Below the pieces are notes generated by a model, which was not told the origin of the DNA, made no database searches, and saw only the letters and a list, made by a program, of their open reading frames with translations. 64,000 bases of DNA from Cherax quadricarinatus (taxonomy: Eukaryota; Arthropoda; Malacostraca; Decapoda; Parastacidae): assembly GCF_038502225.1 (NCBI RefSeq), contig NW_027195525.1, positions 69,501 through 133,500 on the forward strand. The letters run 5' to 3'. The position numbers were made by a program, and so were the translations under genes. Within the stretch, counting starts at the first letter, position 1. Every line of letters begins with the position of its first letter. This document shows, one piece after another, positions 1 to 10,578 of this stretch.

Positions 1-23
1 TGATGCCCTACCACTCTTACCTT

Positions 24-60
24 ATCTTCCTTTCTTGCAGATGGCCCTGCCTTTGACGTA
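24..60 (+). other. possible host 3' splice acceptor and terminal exon start
   Basis: A pyrimidine-rich run ends in TTGCAG at position 40, the form of a metazoan 3' splice site. It is followed by a short frame that stops within about 80 bases, and an AATAAA lies at 687-692. This would fit the last exon of a host gene that enters from the left, but no conserved peptide is visible and such runs occur by chance. Very uncertain. Confidence 0.15.
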
Positions 61-402
61 GGTCCACTTTTTTTACTTTTTTGTCAGCAACTTCTTTACT
101 ATATGAACTTTGACACATAGCCCCTAAAGCCCATCCAGCCTTTTTCTCTCCTCACCTCTGATCCCATCTGCACCTAGCTGTTTATAGCCCTGACACTAAT
201 TTCTGCCCTGCAGTGCTGCATGACCCTTGTTGGTTCAGTGCTATATTTGATTATAATGTAATTACTAGTTTTTACCTAAAGATGTAAACAATACTTGTTA
301 TATTTTGATAAATAGATATGCTGGGGGAAAACTGTAAACAGATTTGGAGTCACTGTTCAAAATTAGAAAGGAGAAAATGTGTTGAGAAACAAAAATGATA
401 TT

Positions 403-595
403 CTTTCTTCTTTCAACACACCAGCCTTATCCCACTGAGGCAGGGTGGCCCAAAAGGAGAAACAAGTTTCTCCTTTTGCATTTAGTAATATATACAGGAG
501 AAGGGGTTACTAGCCCTTGCTCCCGGCATTTTAGTCGCCTCCTATGACACGCATGGCTTACGGAGGAAGAATTCTGTTCTGCTTCCCCATGGAGA
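403..595 (-). mobile_element. short non-autonomous element built from RTE LINE ends
   Basis: A 193-bp insertion is flanked by a 12-bp direct repeat (AAAAATGATATT at 391-402 and 596-607), a target-site duplication. On the minus strand its middle carries GGGCTAGTAACCCCTTCTCC, matching the 5' end of the RTE LINE at 39760. Its 3' part carries GGGCCACCCTGCC, matching the 3' end of the same LINE near 42938. It therefore looks like a SINE-like internal-deletion derivative that keeps both ends of an RTE LINE. The short open frame across it is not a gene. Confidence 0.75.
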
Positions 596-607
596 AAAAA
601 TGATATT

Positions 608-1325
608 ATGCAGAATTTAAAAAATTTTCTCATCTATATTATTTTCACCCATACTGCTTTGAAATGTGCACAGGCAAAATGTTGTCAATAAAGAACCTTA
701 TTACACTGAATTTTTCTCTTTCCATTGTGTCACTATTTTATAATTTCTCTCCTTATCGAATCATTTTCTGGCATTGTTCTATGGTAGTAAGCTTAGGATA
801 TATTAAAATGTAGAAAACTCTACTGAAAAAAAAGTCCGAATTAAATGTTAGGTGTGCAACTTATTTTTTAGTAAAGTATTGATTATAAACACATGGCAAT
901 TAATGTATTATAATACAATTACATATTAAAAAATAAGGAAAATTCTAATTGAATGACAACTGCTAAAAACAAAGATGAAACAAGAATTAAGCATTTCACA
1001 AAGATATCGACCCAGAATATGAGAGTAAATATTTTCATTTAGCACTAATATTTTGTTCTTAGATGCAATTCAGACTGGCTGCTCACTGATTTTGGGTCCA
1101 TGTTCCTCTTTCCCAGTTTATAATACTGTAAAAAAATAAAAACATTGTAATATGAGATTATATAGGGTTAAAATCATGACTGAGCTAGTAATTATTTAAA
1201 GCTTTTGGAATTTTAACCTAATTACAGCTTAAAGCATCATCTCATTGGTTCTTCACAAGTGTCTTACTCGAAAAAATGCACAGTTTCTTAATTACTTTAT
1301 TATATGAATAACTAAGCACTCTGGA
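608..1325. other. AT-rich DNA without recognised feature
   Basis: I see no conserved frame and no repeat shared with the rest of the window. An AATAAA at 687-692 is the only signal noted. The LINE B homology begins at about 1326. Confidence 0.4.
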
Positions 1326-1817
1326 GACTGGGAGACTTCAATATCTGTTTTCTACAGCAAAATAAAGGGATATGTAAAAGGTATAAGCAAATTCTAGGTT
1401 TAAATAGTTAGATTCAACTAATTAATACACCAACCCGGATCACACAGTTCTAAGCCATCCTAATTTACCACATACTTTGTAACCATAATTACCACAGGCC
1501 TTAATGATCATTTCATCATTTACTACACCAGGAAAATCACTAGGGAATGGATAGGCCTACAAAGGACAATAAAAATGAGGTCAACTAGAAACTACAGTAA
1601 AGAAACACTGGTAAATAGGCTACACAATTGTGACTAGACAGTGATAACAAGTAGCACGGACGTAAATGATGCCTGGGAAAAATTCAAAACAATGTTCACT
1701 ACCATCCTTGATAATATTGCACCAGTTAAAGAGGTTAGGATTAAACAGAGAACCAAACCCTGGATGACTACCAAGATATTAGATAATCGAAATTCAGAGA
1801 CCAGATGCTAAAAAGAT
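1326..1817 (+). pseudogene. endonuclease C-terminus and linker of LINE B copy A
   Basis: This is the decayed C-terminal part of an AP-like endonuclease domain, which nicks target DNA in non-LTR retrotransposition. It matches 13310-13840 of the second B copy: the GDFNI strand, a proline/threonine-rich stretch (NTPTRIT) and the linker before the RT. The reading frame has several stops and single-base changes, for example where the other copy reads SAALIDHIL. There is no start codon because the element is 5'-truncated. It is not expressed as a functional protein. Confidence 0.7.
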
Positions 1818-2864
1818 TTAACCCTTTCAGGGTCCATAGGCCAAATTTCAAATTGCACACCAGGGTCCAAGAATTTTCAAAAAATTTTGTTATTTTTTCT
1901 TATGAAATGGTCGAGAATCTTTTTCTGAAGGTAATAAAACAAAAAGTACAAAATTGGATGGAAAACTGATGAAATTATGCTCCAAATTCTGATGTGTCAG
2001 CGATATTTATGAATCGGCGATTTTGCCGACTTTGACTCCCATTTTAGGCCAATTACATTATGCCAGTCGACCAAATTCTTAGCTATTTCACTAGTATTAC
2101 TTCTATTCTATCGATTGAGCACAAGAAATTGCCAAGTCAACTGTTTCAACTACAAAATAAAGTGATCGGAAATTGGTAATTTGGCCAATTTAACACAAAG
2201 TTCAAAATATTTCAATTTCAAAATAGGGTCCAGAATAAACAATGTAGGTATTACTGGCACTAAACTAACATTTCCTCTGTTCATTAGTTATGTTTTGAGG
2301 CTTTATAAATGAATTCCATTTTGATTTTTTATTCACATAATGAATTTTTATTCAAACCAAAAAATAGAAGATTTACTGTTATGCAATATTGTAATAATTG
2401 TATAAATATCATCACCACATTTGTGAATGTATATCAGACCCACCAGCTGGTGTGTATTAAACATGTGAAGTCATTTGTTTACTCTTGAACATTTCCGCTA
2501 CTTTGAGCTCAGTTTCAAGCCATTTTCAGTGCTAAAACCAATCAAAATCATCTCTATTTCTGTAATAAGTCATCCATTCTATCAAATGAGACCAAGAAAT
2601 CGCAAATACAACTATAAAAAACATACGAAAAAACACTGCAAAGTCACTGTTTTAATAAAAAATCACTGTCTCAGTTTTTTCTCTCATTATACACTGTGTG
2701 CTGCAGGATTTGTTTTATGTGGTGCACACATACCACATAGATGTATTCTCTCATATATAGGCCCAAATTTACCACTCACAGCTTATCAGAGCAAGCTGAA
2801 CTCATGGCGTAGATCTACGGTTTATACCCTATATTTACCCCTATCTCACCTATGGAATTTGTGC

Positions 2865-3285
2865 ATGGGGCTCAACAACAATAAACCATCTCAGACCATT
2901 AATTACCCAACAAAAGGCTGCAGTCAGAATGATAACAAATTCCCACTACAGACAGCACACTCCACCAATATTCAAAACTCTAAACCTACTCACCATACAA
3001 AACATCCATACTTATTACTGCACCTACTACATTCACAGAACACTTAACTCTGATATAAACCCTCCCCTCAAATGTCTCCTTACCAACCTCAAGAGAACAC
3101 ATGACCATAACACAAGGCACAGATCATTCTTTGATGTTCCTCGTGTCCATCTCACGCTATGCAAAAACTCAATGCACATAAAAGGCCCTAAAATCTGGAA
3201 TTCATTACCTGTGAATATAAAAGAAACACTGTCTGTTTATAAATTCAAACTTCTTCTCAAAAATCAATTACTCACCCACCTGTAA
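2865..3285 (+). pseudogene. RT C-terminal thumb region of LINE C fragment
   Basis: The frame encodes the C-terminal region after the RT palm. It includes PPIFKTLNLLTIQNIHTYYC, a DHNTRH segment and GPKIWNSLP with FKLLLKN, which is typical of the tail of CR1/L2-type LINE polyproteins. It parallels the end of the 16117-17436 frame with scattered substitutions. An early frameshift separates the first 60 bases. It carries no catalytic residues and has no function on its own. Confidence 0.75.
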
Positions 3286-3648
3286 ATAAATACTGAATAA
3301 TTGTATCTCATAAATTGTATCTCATAAATGTTTCTCATTATTGTATCTCATAAATGTCTAACCTGTGACCCAATCAAACTTTATTTTTTAATTACATTAC
3401 CTAACAGAATACTTCATTCTACTGAATGCACAGCAACACAGTAAATGACCATATGACCTGTCTTTGTAATACTCATTTGTACTAAATTGTTATCTGTTTA
3501 CAATAATGTTTTTACCACTGAATATGTCATTGCTTAGTTAATCTTAAGTTAATTTTAAGCCTGCCCATAATGCTCTGCATACAAGGGGCTTTGGCATGTT
3601 GCACTGTAATAACTGTATTCCTTTGTACTTCACTGTATCATGTTCAAA

Positions 3649-3650
<2 letters not shown>

Positions 3651-3703
<53 letters not shown>

Positions 3704-3704
3704 A
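3651..3704 (+). repeat. (AAAT)n LINE tail
   Basis: About 13 tandem AAAT units follow the LINE C 3' UTR end CATGTTCAAATAAAT. The same tail follows the LINE C copy ending near 17870. Confidence 0.9.
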
Positions 3705-3741
3705 AGCCGTAGATCTACGGCACGGACCCTGAGAGGGTTAA

Positions 3742-5608
3742 GGGTGAGGAACAGAGTACAGAGGCTTATGAAAGGAGCAAAAGCAAGGTACTATTGCTCA
3801 AAAATCAAAGAGTACGAGAATAACCCTATAAAGCTCTGGCAACAACTGAAACAGTTGGGGTATAACCATAAACCCGTAGATAGATCAAACATAGTACTAA
3901 ATATCGATAACGAGGTAAGCCACTAAACAACTCAAGTGCAAATTGTTTTAATTCCTACTACACATCTGTTGCATCAACAATAGTAAGTATACTGCCGGCT
4001 GCATCAAATACCTTTAACACAGACTCTGATAAGTTTGAAACATATTAAACCAATAAGGGGGTAACCCCAAACAGTTGTCAACTAGTAAGTGTATCTCATG
4101 ACTTCATGCAAAAAGAACTAAGCAGGTTAAACCCAACTAAGAACACTGGTCCAGATAACATCCCATCTAAGTTCCTAAAAGATGGTGCCTCTGAATTGCC
4201 AGTCCCCATTGCTCACATAATAAATTTGTCCATCACCACTAATACTGTACTGAAGGGGTTCAAGGAGGCCAGAGTTACTCCTATTTTCAAGAAAAACAGT
4301 AGGTCTGATGTCAGCAACTATAGGTTTATTAGCATACTCAGTGTAATATCCAAAATTCTAGAGAGAGCGGTGTACTGTCAAGTAAATATCTTAATGACGA
4401 CATTCTTCATAGTTACCACTCAGGCTTTAGGAGATCTTAACCAACACCTTCCTAATTAATCTGATGGATTACCTGAGAACTGAAATGTCAATAGGGAACC
4501 TCAAAGGAATAGTAACCCAAGACTTGCAAAAGGCCTTCGATACTGTCAACCACAATATATTATGTAGGAAACTTCAAGCTATGGGCATAGGTTCCACATT
4601 CTGGTTTAAGTCCTATCTTAACAAGAAACAAATTGTCAAAATCAACAATACAGAATCAGAACTCCTGCCGATAGCATGTGAAGTTCACCAAGGTAGTATT
4701 CTGGATCCCTTATTATTACTATGTAAACAACATACCCATCAGTGTCAAGTTTAAACTCCTACTGTATGCAGATGACAGTGCTCTGTTAGTGTAGATAAAG
4801 ACCCAAAGATATAGCTAATGTAATAATACTGGAACTGGAGTCCTGCAGCAAATGGATAGTAGACAAACTATAATTACACCTCGGGAAAACGGAAGCCAAA
4901 CTCTTTATCACAAAATATAAACTGAGAAGGGTAAATAATTTTAATGTCCAGTGTAATGGGGGACCCATCACTTCAGTTTCCTGAGTAAAATAACTGGGAA
5001 CCCCTATGACCCATGAATGTAAGGAGAATTGATAGGGAACAGTGTAGTAAAGAAAGTGAATGCCAGGCTTAAGTTCCTGTACAGACAAGCACAGTGTCTA
5101 CCTACTGAGGCTCACAGGACCCTGTGTCTAGCCCTAATACAATATCATATGGACTATGCTTGCTCTTTGTGGTACTCTGCCTTGACAAAAAAACTGAAAG
5201 ACTGCATATCACCCAGAACAAAATGGTAAGATTCATCCTGGACCTGGGTCCAAGAGAGCATGTAGACGCCAGGATGAATTACAATTGGATATGCTGAATG
5301 TTGAACACAGTAAAACAACTGAAGTTAAATCAAGTTTATAAAATTGCTCACAGTGTCCAGAATATCTTGTTGCCAATTTTGTCAAGGTTGGGAACCAAAG
5401 CATTTACAGTACTAGGGGAAGAGAGGACAACTTTGTAGTACCCACAGTCAGTGGCCAAGCTTCAAACACCTTTCATTGTACAGCAAAAAAGAAATGGAAC
5501 AGGCTGCCTGCACATGTCAAAGCCAGTCACAGAATGAACCAGCTCAAGAAGACAGCCAAAAGTTGCCTAATGAATGTGTTGACAGAAAGGGAGGAGAACA
5601 ATTTTTAA
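3742..5608 (+). pseudogene. reverse transcriptase of LINE B copy A, broken
   Basis: Non-LTR reverse transcriptase copies element RNA at a nicked chromosomal site. Recognisable blocks in order are a basic linker (RVQRLMKGAKARYYC), the TGPDNIPSKFLK block, ARVTPIFKKNSR, QDLQKAFDTVNHN, QGSILD (normally GSILG) and the catalytic YADDS near 4770. The C-terminal blocks are SLWYSALTKKLKD and the weak tail near 5476-5608. At least four frame breaks separate these pieces. The glycine-to-aspartate change in GSILG corresponds to GGT in the other copy versus GAT here. Confidence 0.8.
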
Positions 5609-5786
5609 TTTTATTAGCTAAAACACATGTAAATATAAATAACTCCTTTTACCTTATTCCTAGTATATCTCCTTTATAGCATAATAATAAGAGATTATCT
5701 CTGTTATAGTATAGGTTCTCTACACATATGCTGCTATGTATGATAATCATTGTAACTGAATTTGTGTATACCTGAATAAACTTACT
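5609..5786 (+). other. 3' UTR of LINE B copy A
   Basis: The 3' UTR parallels 15773-16073 and includes CTACACATATGCTGCTATGT and the end TGAATAAACTTACTTA. It lacks the SINE-core insertion seen in copy B at 15938-15992. Confidence 0.7.
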
Positions 5787-5971
5787 TAATATTTTTTCAA
5801 TGAATGACAGATGACTGAAGAGCCACATTGACTCCCAAATCACAGACACCACCTGTAAAATAAAAGGACTTGAAAAAGCTGGTGATAAAAGCATGCGAGC
5901 TGCACATAGCATTTTTTTTCTGAAAGGCCCTCTCACAACATGTTGGCCAACGAAATGGTGCTTTCTGACTA

Positions 5972-6973
5972 TTAACCCTTTCAGGGTTTTGGCCGTACTA
6001 GTACGGCTTACGTGCCAGGGTTTCTGACGTACTAGTACGCCTAAATTCTAGCGTCCTCAAATCTAGTGAGAGAAAGCTGGTAGGTGTAATGAGAAAAAAA
6101 AACTTTGACTGTGTTTTTGGATTAAAACAGTGACTTTGCACTGTGTTTTCTCATGGTATTTATTGTTGTATTCTAGTTTTCCTGGTCTCATTTTATAGAA
6201 TGGAAGACATATTACAGAAATTGAGATGATTTTGACTGGTTTTACAAAGAAAAGTACCTTAAAATTGAGCTCAAATTAGCAGAAATGTCGACTTCTAACA
6301 AAGTTCAAAAGTAAACAAATCATGCTATGCGTCCAATACACGTCAACTGGTGAGACTAATATTCTTTCACAAGTGCGCTGATATTATTTATACCATTTCT
6401 ACACCAATGCAGTAGTCTGCATAACAGTAAATTTTCTATTTTTTTGTGAGAATAAAAATTCAAAGTGGAAAGCAAAAGAATGTAAGAGGGGCCTGGGGAC
6501 ATGATTAATGAACAGAGGAAATGTTATTTTAGTGCCAGGAATGTCTTTCTTGTTTATTCTGGACCTTATTCAGAAATTGGCATCTTTTGAAATTTGTGTG
6601 ATATTGGCAAAATTGTTAAATTCTGACCACTGCATTGGATAGTTTAAATCGGTAAAAGGGTGGTTTCTTGTACTCATTCGATAGAAAAAATGGAGTTCTA
6701 GCAAAATAGTTATGATTTTTGTCAACAAGTACACTGGAATTGGCCGAAAATAGGGCTCATAGTGGGCAAAATCACCGATGCATAAACATCATTGAGACCG
6801 CTAAATTTGCGAGAGCATTATTCCGTAAGTTTTCCATCAAATTTCATACTTTTGGTGTCATTATGATCGGGAAAAGATTCTGTATCTTTTCAAAGGAAAA
6901 AATAATTTTTTTTTTTTATGGCCGACCCTGAGAACAAGTCTCTGAGAGGGCCTGTCGACACTGAAAGGGTTAA
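5972..6973 (+). mobile_element. TTAA-flanked piggyBac-like non-autonomous element, copy 2
   Basis: The element is flanked by TTAA and has termini CCCTTTCAGGGT... and ...ACTGAAAGGG. The left subterminal region contains two palindromes with core CGTACTAGTACG. It is about 1 kb of AT-rich DNA with no transposase, closely similar along its whole length to copy 3 at 9014-10090. It was probably mobilised in trans by a piggyBac-family transposase. Confidence 0.8.
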
Positions 6974-7554
6974 GTGCAGTTAAATAGGCCAAAATATCAG
7001 AGAAATGACAAAACCTCCTATAGAAATTTAACATTCCAAGAAATCATTGGAACGCCTCTTCATCATGGTAAACTCTTAATTTGTATGGCTATAATGTTAG
7101 CTGTTGTAAATGCTACTTTGCCTTGTCCTACTACATGACTCAACAAAAAGTGACTAAAGGTGTCAGAAACATTTACTAATTTATCTAAAAAAACCTAGGT
7201 GCCTACCAAGGCTTTTATGGCAAAATGAGTTAATTTTTGAAAAGTGGCAGACATATTGCACATGCCTCCTGAGACTACGAATGCTGAAATTTCTTTGGCC
7301 CTATCACTTAAGAGTACCATTAAGAAGTTGTAGCTTGCAGATATATCTCTAAAGAAATCTATGATGTCGTCCATGTGAAGAAGTGAGCATAGGTATAGTC
7401 ATCTAGTATGGAGTTCAACTCTTCACCCCTGATTAGTTGATATTTATAACTGGTAGTTTATTCTTGGTATAGATGTGGGACCCCAACATCTATAACAGCA
7501 ATAACTATGACTATGAAGAGAATGCTGTGTGATGCACACTGAATAAAAGCAATA
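6974..7554. other. unassigned DNA
   Basis: I see no recognisable frame, tandem repeat or match elsewhere in the window between the TTAA element and the Tigger-like element. Confidence 0.4.
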
Positions 7555-7781
7555 TACAGTGGACCCTCGACCAACGATATTAATCCATTCCAGAGAGCTT
7601 ATCTTTAGGCAAATTTATTGTTAGTCAAATTAATTTTCCCCATACGAAATAATGGAAATCCAATTACTGTAATCCGTTCCAGACAACCAAAAGTATTAAA
7701 AATTTTTTTTTCATATGTACATTTCCCTACAAAGAAAACAATGAGACATACACAATAACTACATAAATGAATGTTAAAATG

Positions 7782-8493
7782 ACACTTACCTTTATTGAGG
7801 AGCACTGATGAGTGATGACACACTGTTTTCTTGAACACTCTGGGATTTTCAGAGTGATACATGAGTAAAAGCTTCACTTTGCAATCCCCACTAACATTTC
7901 AACAAAACATGAGAGTTAGCCTGTCTTTCATAGGCTTGTGTCCTGGGAGTGCCTTTTCCTCCTGATTAATGTAGGTCTGTTTGGCATATTCTTCCAGAAC
8001 AGGCCTGTTTCGTCACAACTGAACATTTACTGAGGTTGGAATTTTTCAGCTTCACCATGCCTTATCACACTGTGTATGCCACTACGATTCTTAAATCTCT
8101 CAAACCAACCTTTGCTGGCCTTAAAGTCACCAATATGAGCACTAGTTCCAGGCATTTTTTCCTGTTCGACTGGGTGTTAGTTGACTGGCGTGGGTCGCAT
8201 CCTGGGGGGACAAGATTAAGGACCCCAATGGAAATAAGTTAGACAGTCCTCGATGATGCACTGACTTTCCTGGGTTATCCTGGGTGGCTAACCCTCTGAG
8301 GTTAATTGTTTCTCGTTAAGCCACACCAAAAACACTCTCTCCACATCTTCGAGTAGTACAGCTGATGGTGGTGGAGCAACAGCTGATGGTGCAGCAGCAG
8401 CAACAGCTGACTGTGGTGCAGCAGCACCTGACTGATAGTATTTCTCACCCTTTTTACCACAGGGTTGGCACTAGAAGCTCTCTTTGGGCCCAT
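7782..8493 (-). pseudogene. Tigger-type DDE transposase remnant
   Basis: Read on the minus strand, a start-like MGPKRASSANPVVKR lies at 8493. After a deleted and SINE-interrupted stretch, blocks matching the Tigger/pogo DDE domain follow: DETGLFWKNMPNRP (the first catalytic Asp), a lysine-rich EEKALPGHKPMKDRLTL-like block in another frame, and LLLMYHSENPRVFKK near 7830-7877. Multiple frameshifts and a large internal deletion mean no protein is made. The nuclear transposase would have cut and pasted TA-flanked elements. Confidence 0.75.
8164..8310 (+). mobile_element. SINE G fragment (tRNA-derived family, body only)
   Basis: It shares the body of the full copy at 21605-21876: GGGTGTTAGT.GACTGG, GGACCCCAATGGAAATAAG, CAGTCCTCGATGA and GGTTATCCTGGGTGGCTAAC. 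The tRNA-like head is missing. It lies inside the Tigger-like element, so the SINE is younger. Confidence 0.8.
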
Positions 8494-9013
8494 GGTGGCT
8501 TATTTAGCAGTTACAAGCACTAAAAACAATGGAATAATACAAAATTTATCGAATATATGCATGGAACCGTCCACCCTGGCTTGTAAACAATGACAGCAGG
8601 GCAGCTGAGGCGCTCAGGCTGGACGGACAGGTTCGGGACGAATCATGTTGGTCGAGTTTTTATGCTCAAATGCTTCGTTGGATGAAATTATTGTTAAATG
8701 ATGCCTTTGCTGGCCGAGGGTCCACTGTAATCAGTTCATGGCAAAGTTGCCAGTAGGACCAAGAAAAGACTGTGGACCCATATGAGTCCAAGATTGCAGA
8801 GCAGATGTGCAGACCAGCTGGCATTGCTTTTACCTCAAACCTATCAGCACTGCCTGCTGCAGTGTAAATGATCTTGCCTGAGGAAAGAGGCAAATGTAGT
8901 CTTTGTTGACAAAAAGATGATCAGAGCAGTAATAAGCAACTATGGGCCAGTGTCACTCCAGTCAGATACTGGCATTCTTTGACTAACTTTCTTGTTTAAC
9001 CTCCACTGTGGTA

Positions 9014-10090
9014 TTAACCCTTTCAGGGTTTCGGCCATACTAGTACGGCTTACGCACTTGGGTTTTTGACGAACTAGTACGCCTAAATTCTAGCGTCCTC
9101 AAAGTTAGTGAAAGAAAGCTGGTAGGCCTACATATGAAAGAATTTGTCTATGTGGTCAGTGTGCCAGTATAAAAGAAATCCTGCAGCACACAGTGCGTAA
9201 TGAGAAACAAAAACTTTGACAATGTTTTTGGATTAAAACAGTGACTTTGCACTATATTATTGTAAGGTATTTGTTGTTGTATTCTAGTTTTCCTAGTCTC
9301 ATTTTATAGAATGGAAGACATATTACAGAAATTGAGATGATTTTGACTGATTTTACAAAGAAAAGTACCTTGAAATTGAGTTCAAATTAGCAGAAATGTT
9401 CGATTTTTACCAAAGTTCAAAAGCAAACAAATCATACTATGTGTCCAATACACGTCAACTGGTGAGTCTAATATTCTTTCACAAGTGCGCTGATATTATT
9501 TATACCATTTCTACACTAATGCGGTAGTCTGTATAACAGTAAATCTTCTATTTTTTTGTGAGAATAAAAATTCAAAGTGGAAAGCAAAAGAATGTAAGAG
9601 GGGTGTGGGGATGTGTCTAATGAACAGAGGAAATATTATTTTAGTGCCAGGAATGTCTTTCTTGTTTATTCTGGACCTTATTCAGAAATTGGCATCTTTT
9701 GAAATTTGTGTGAAATTGGCTAAATTACTAAATTCTGACCACTATATTGGATAGTTGAAATTGGTAAATGGGTGGTTTCTTGTACTCATTCGATAGAAAA
9801 AAATAGAGTTCTAGCAAAATAGTTATGATTTTTGTCAACAAGTACACTGGAATTGGCCAAAAATAGGGCTCAAAGTGGGCAAAATCGCCGTTGCATAAAC
9901 ATCATTGAGACTGCTAACTTCACGAGAGCATAATTCCATAAGTTTTCCATCAAATTTCATACTTTTGGTGTCATTATGATCGGGAAAAGATTCTCTATCT
10001 TTCCATAAGATAAAATAATTTTTTTTTTTTAAATTTGGGCGACCCTGAGAACAAGTCTCTGAGAGGGCCTGGCGACCCTGAAAGGGTTAA
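9014..10090 (+). mobile_element. TTAA-flanked piggyBac-like non-autonomous element, copy 3
   Basis: TTAA flanks are at 9014-9017 and 10087-10090. The termini CCCTTTCAGGGTTT and GACCCTGAAAGGG are inverted. It matches copy 2 throughout, with small indels. The first subterminal palindrome has one arm changed (CCATACTAGTACGG). No coding capacity is recognised. Confidence 0.8.
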
Positions 10091-10374
10091 TCACTAGTTG
10101 CAATGTGGATACCAGCAGAGTTCTGGCTAATGCACATGGGTTAATATTTTAATGCAGAAAATGACTATATATATTCTGTAACACTTAACTTTTTTATGAT
10201 AATTTGCAGTACTGTTGACTATAAAGATATGTTTAGCTTGTATTTTCATGGGACTTGATGTATTTCAAGTTGAAGTGTTTAGACAACATATATAGAATAT
10301 CCACAATAAAAATGAAGTTCTTTTTTTTAAATAATTTGCAGTATGTATACTCATTAAGGTGGTGTTTAAAATAA

Positions 10375-10578
10375 CATTTTAATACCAAAAACCGCCAGAA
10401 CCTCCTGTATAGAGTCAAAAAACTTAAGCGGGAGAATAATGACACAATACACCAATGCTTCACACGGGATGGGAAAATTCTAGTTAGGAAAACAAATGTA
10501 GGTCAACTGTACACAATCACGAACGATTATGATCTATCACGATTTCTCAGGGATACTAATCTTACAGAGAATAACTAA
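10375..10578 (+). pseudogene. C-terminus of LINE C ORF1 (baculovirus FP-like domain)
   Basis: An open stretch of 67 codons ends in TAA and reads LLYRVKKLKRENNDTIHQCF, then TRDGKILVRK, then an ITNDYDLSRFL block. This is the layout of the C-terminal domain of LINE ORF1 proteins related to the baculovirus FP protein (coiled coil, then FTRNGKI.VKK, then I.. DL..F). Such proteins bind the element RNA in the retrotransposition particle. The upstream part is absent: a stop lies at 10372 and there is no start codon, so the LINE is truncated here. It is too short to function. Assignment to LINE C is by position, upstream of its ORF2. Confidence 0.6.

Larger units (their letters stand above)
2821..3707 (+). 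mobile_element. LINE C 3' fragment nested in TTAA element
   Basis: This is a 5'-truncated LINE C matching 16965-17870 almost base for base, with the RT C-terminus, 3' UTR and an (AAAT)n tail. It is flanked by a 13-bp target duplication, CGTAGATCTACGG, at 2808-2820 and 3708-3720. The duplicated site is one of the subterminal palindromes of the host TTAA element. Confidence 0.85.
1818..3741 (-). mobile_element. TTAA-flanked piggyBac-like non-autonomous element, copy 1
   Basis: The interval begins TTAACCCTTTCAGGGTCC and ends GGACCCTGAGAGGGTTAA, near-perfect inverted termini flanked by TTAA, the target of piggyBac transposases, whose termini typically start CCC. The left part resembles the reverse complement of the right part of copies 2 and 3 (a run with ATTTTTTC, GATCGAGAA-like and TGGAAAACT blocks). 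Copy 1 is therefore in the opposite orientation and diverged. It encodes no transposase I can recognise and contains a LINE C 3' fragment at 2821-3707. Confidence 0.75.
1326..5786 (+). mobile_element. CR1-like LINE, family B, copy A (5'-truncated, interrupted)
   Basis: This interval aligns by eye to the longer family B copy at 12.5-16.07 kb. It starts in the endonuclease near the GDFNIC motif, runs to 1817, resumes at 3742 and continues through the reverse transcriptase to the 3' UTR. The end, ACCTGAATAAACTTACTTA, is the same as at 16045-16065. The 1818-3741 gap is filled by a TTAA-flanked element. About 40 bp present in the other copy is missing at the right junction, so the insertion was not clean or was later rearranged. 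Confidence 0.8.
7557..8727 (-). mobile_element. Tigger/pogo-type DNA transposon, decayed
   Basis: The terminal inverted repeats CAGTGGACCCTCGACCAAC (left) and the matching GGCCGAGGGTCCACTG (right) are flanked by a TA dinucleotide duplication (7555-7556 and 8728-8729), as expected of the Tc1/mariner superfamily. The termini resemble the CAGTGG.CCCTCG ends of Tigger elements. At 1.17 kb it is shorter than an autonomous copy of about 2.4 kb. A SINE fragment is inserted at 8164-8310. Confidence 0.85.

Noticed and set aside
2475..3047. 190-codon frame
   Set aside because: It runs from TTAA-element sequence into LINE C in a frame different from that of the RT and has no domain.
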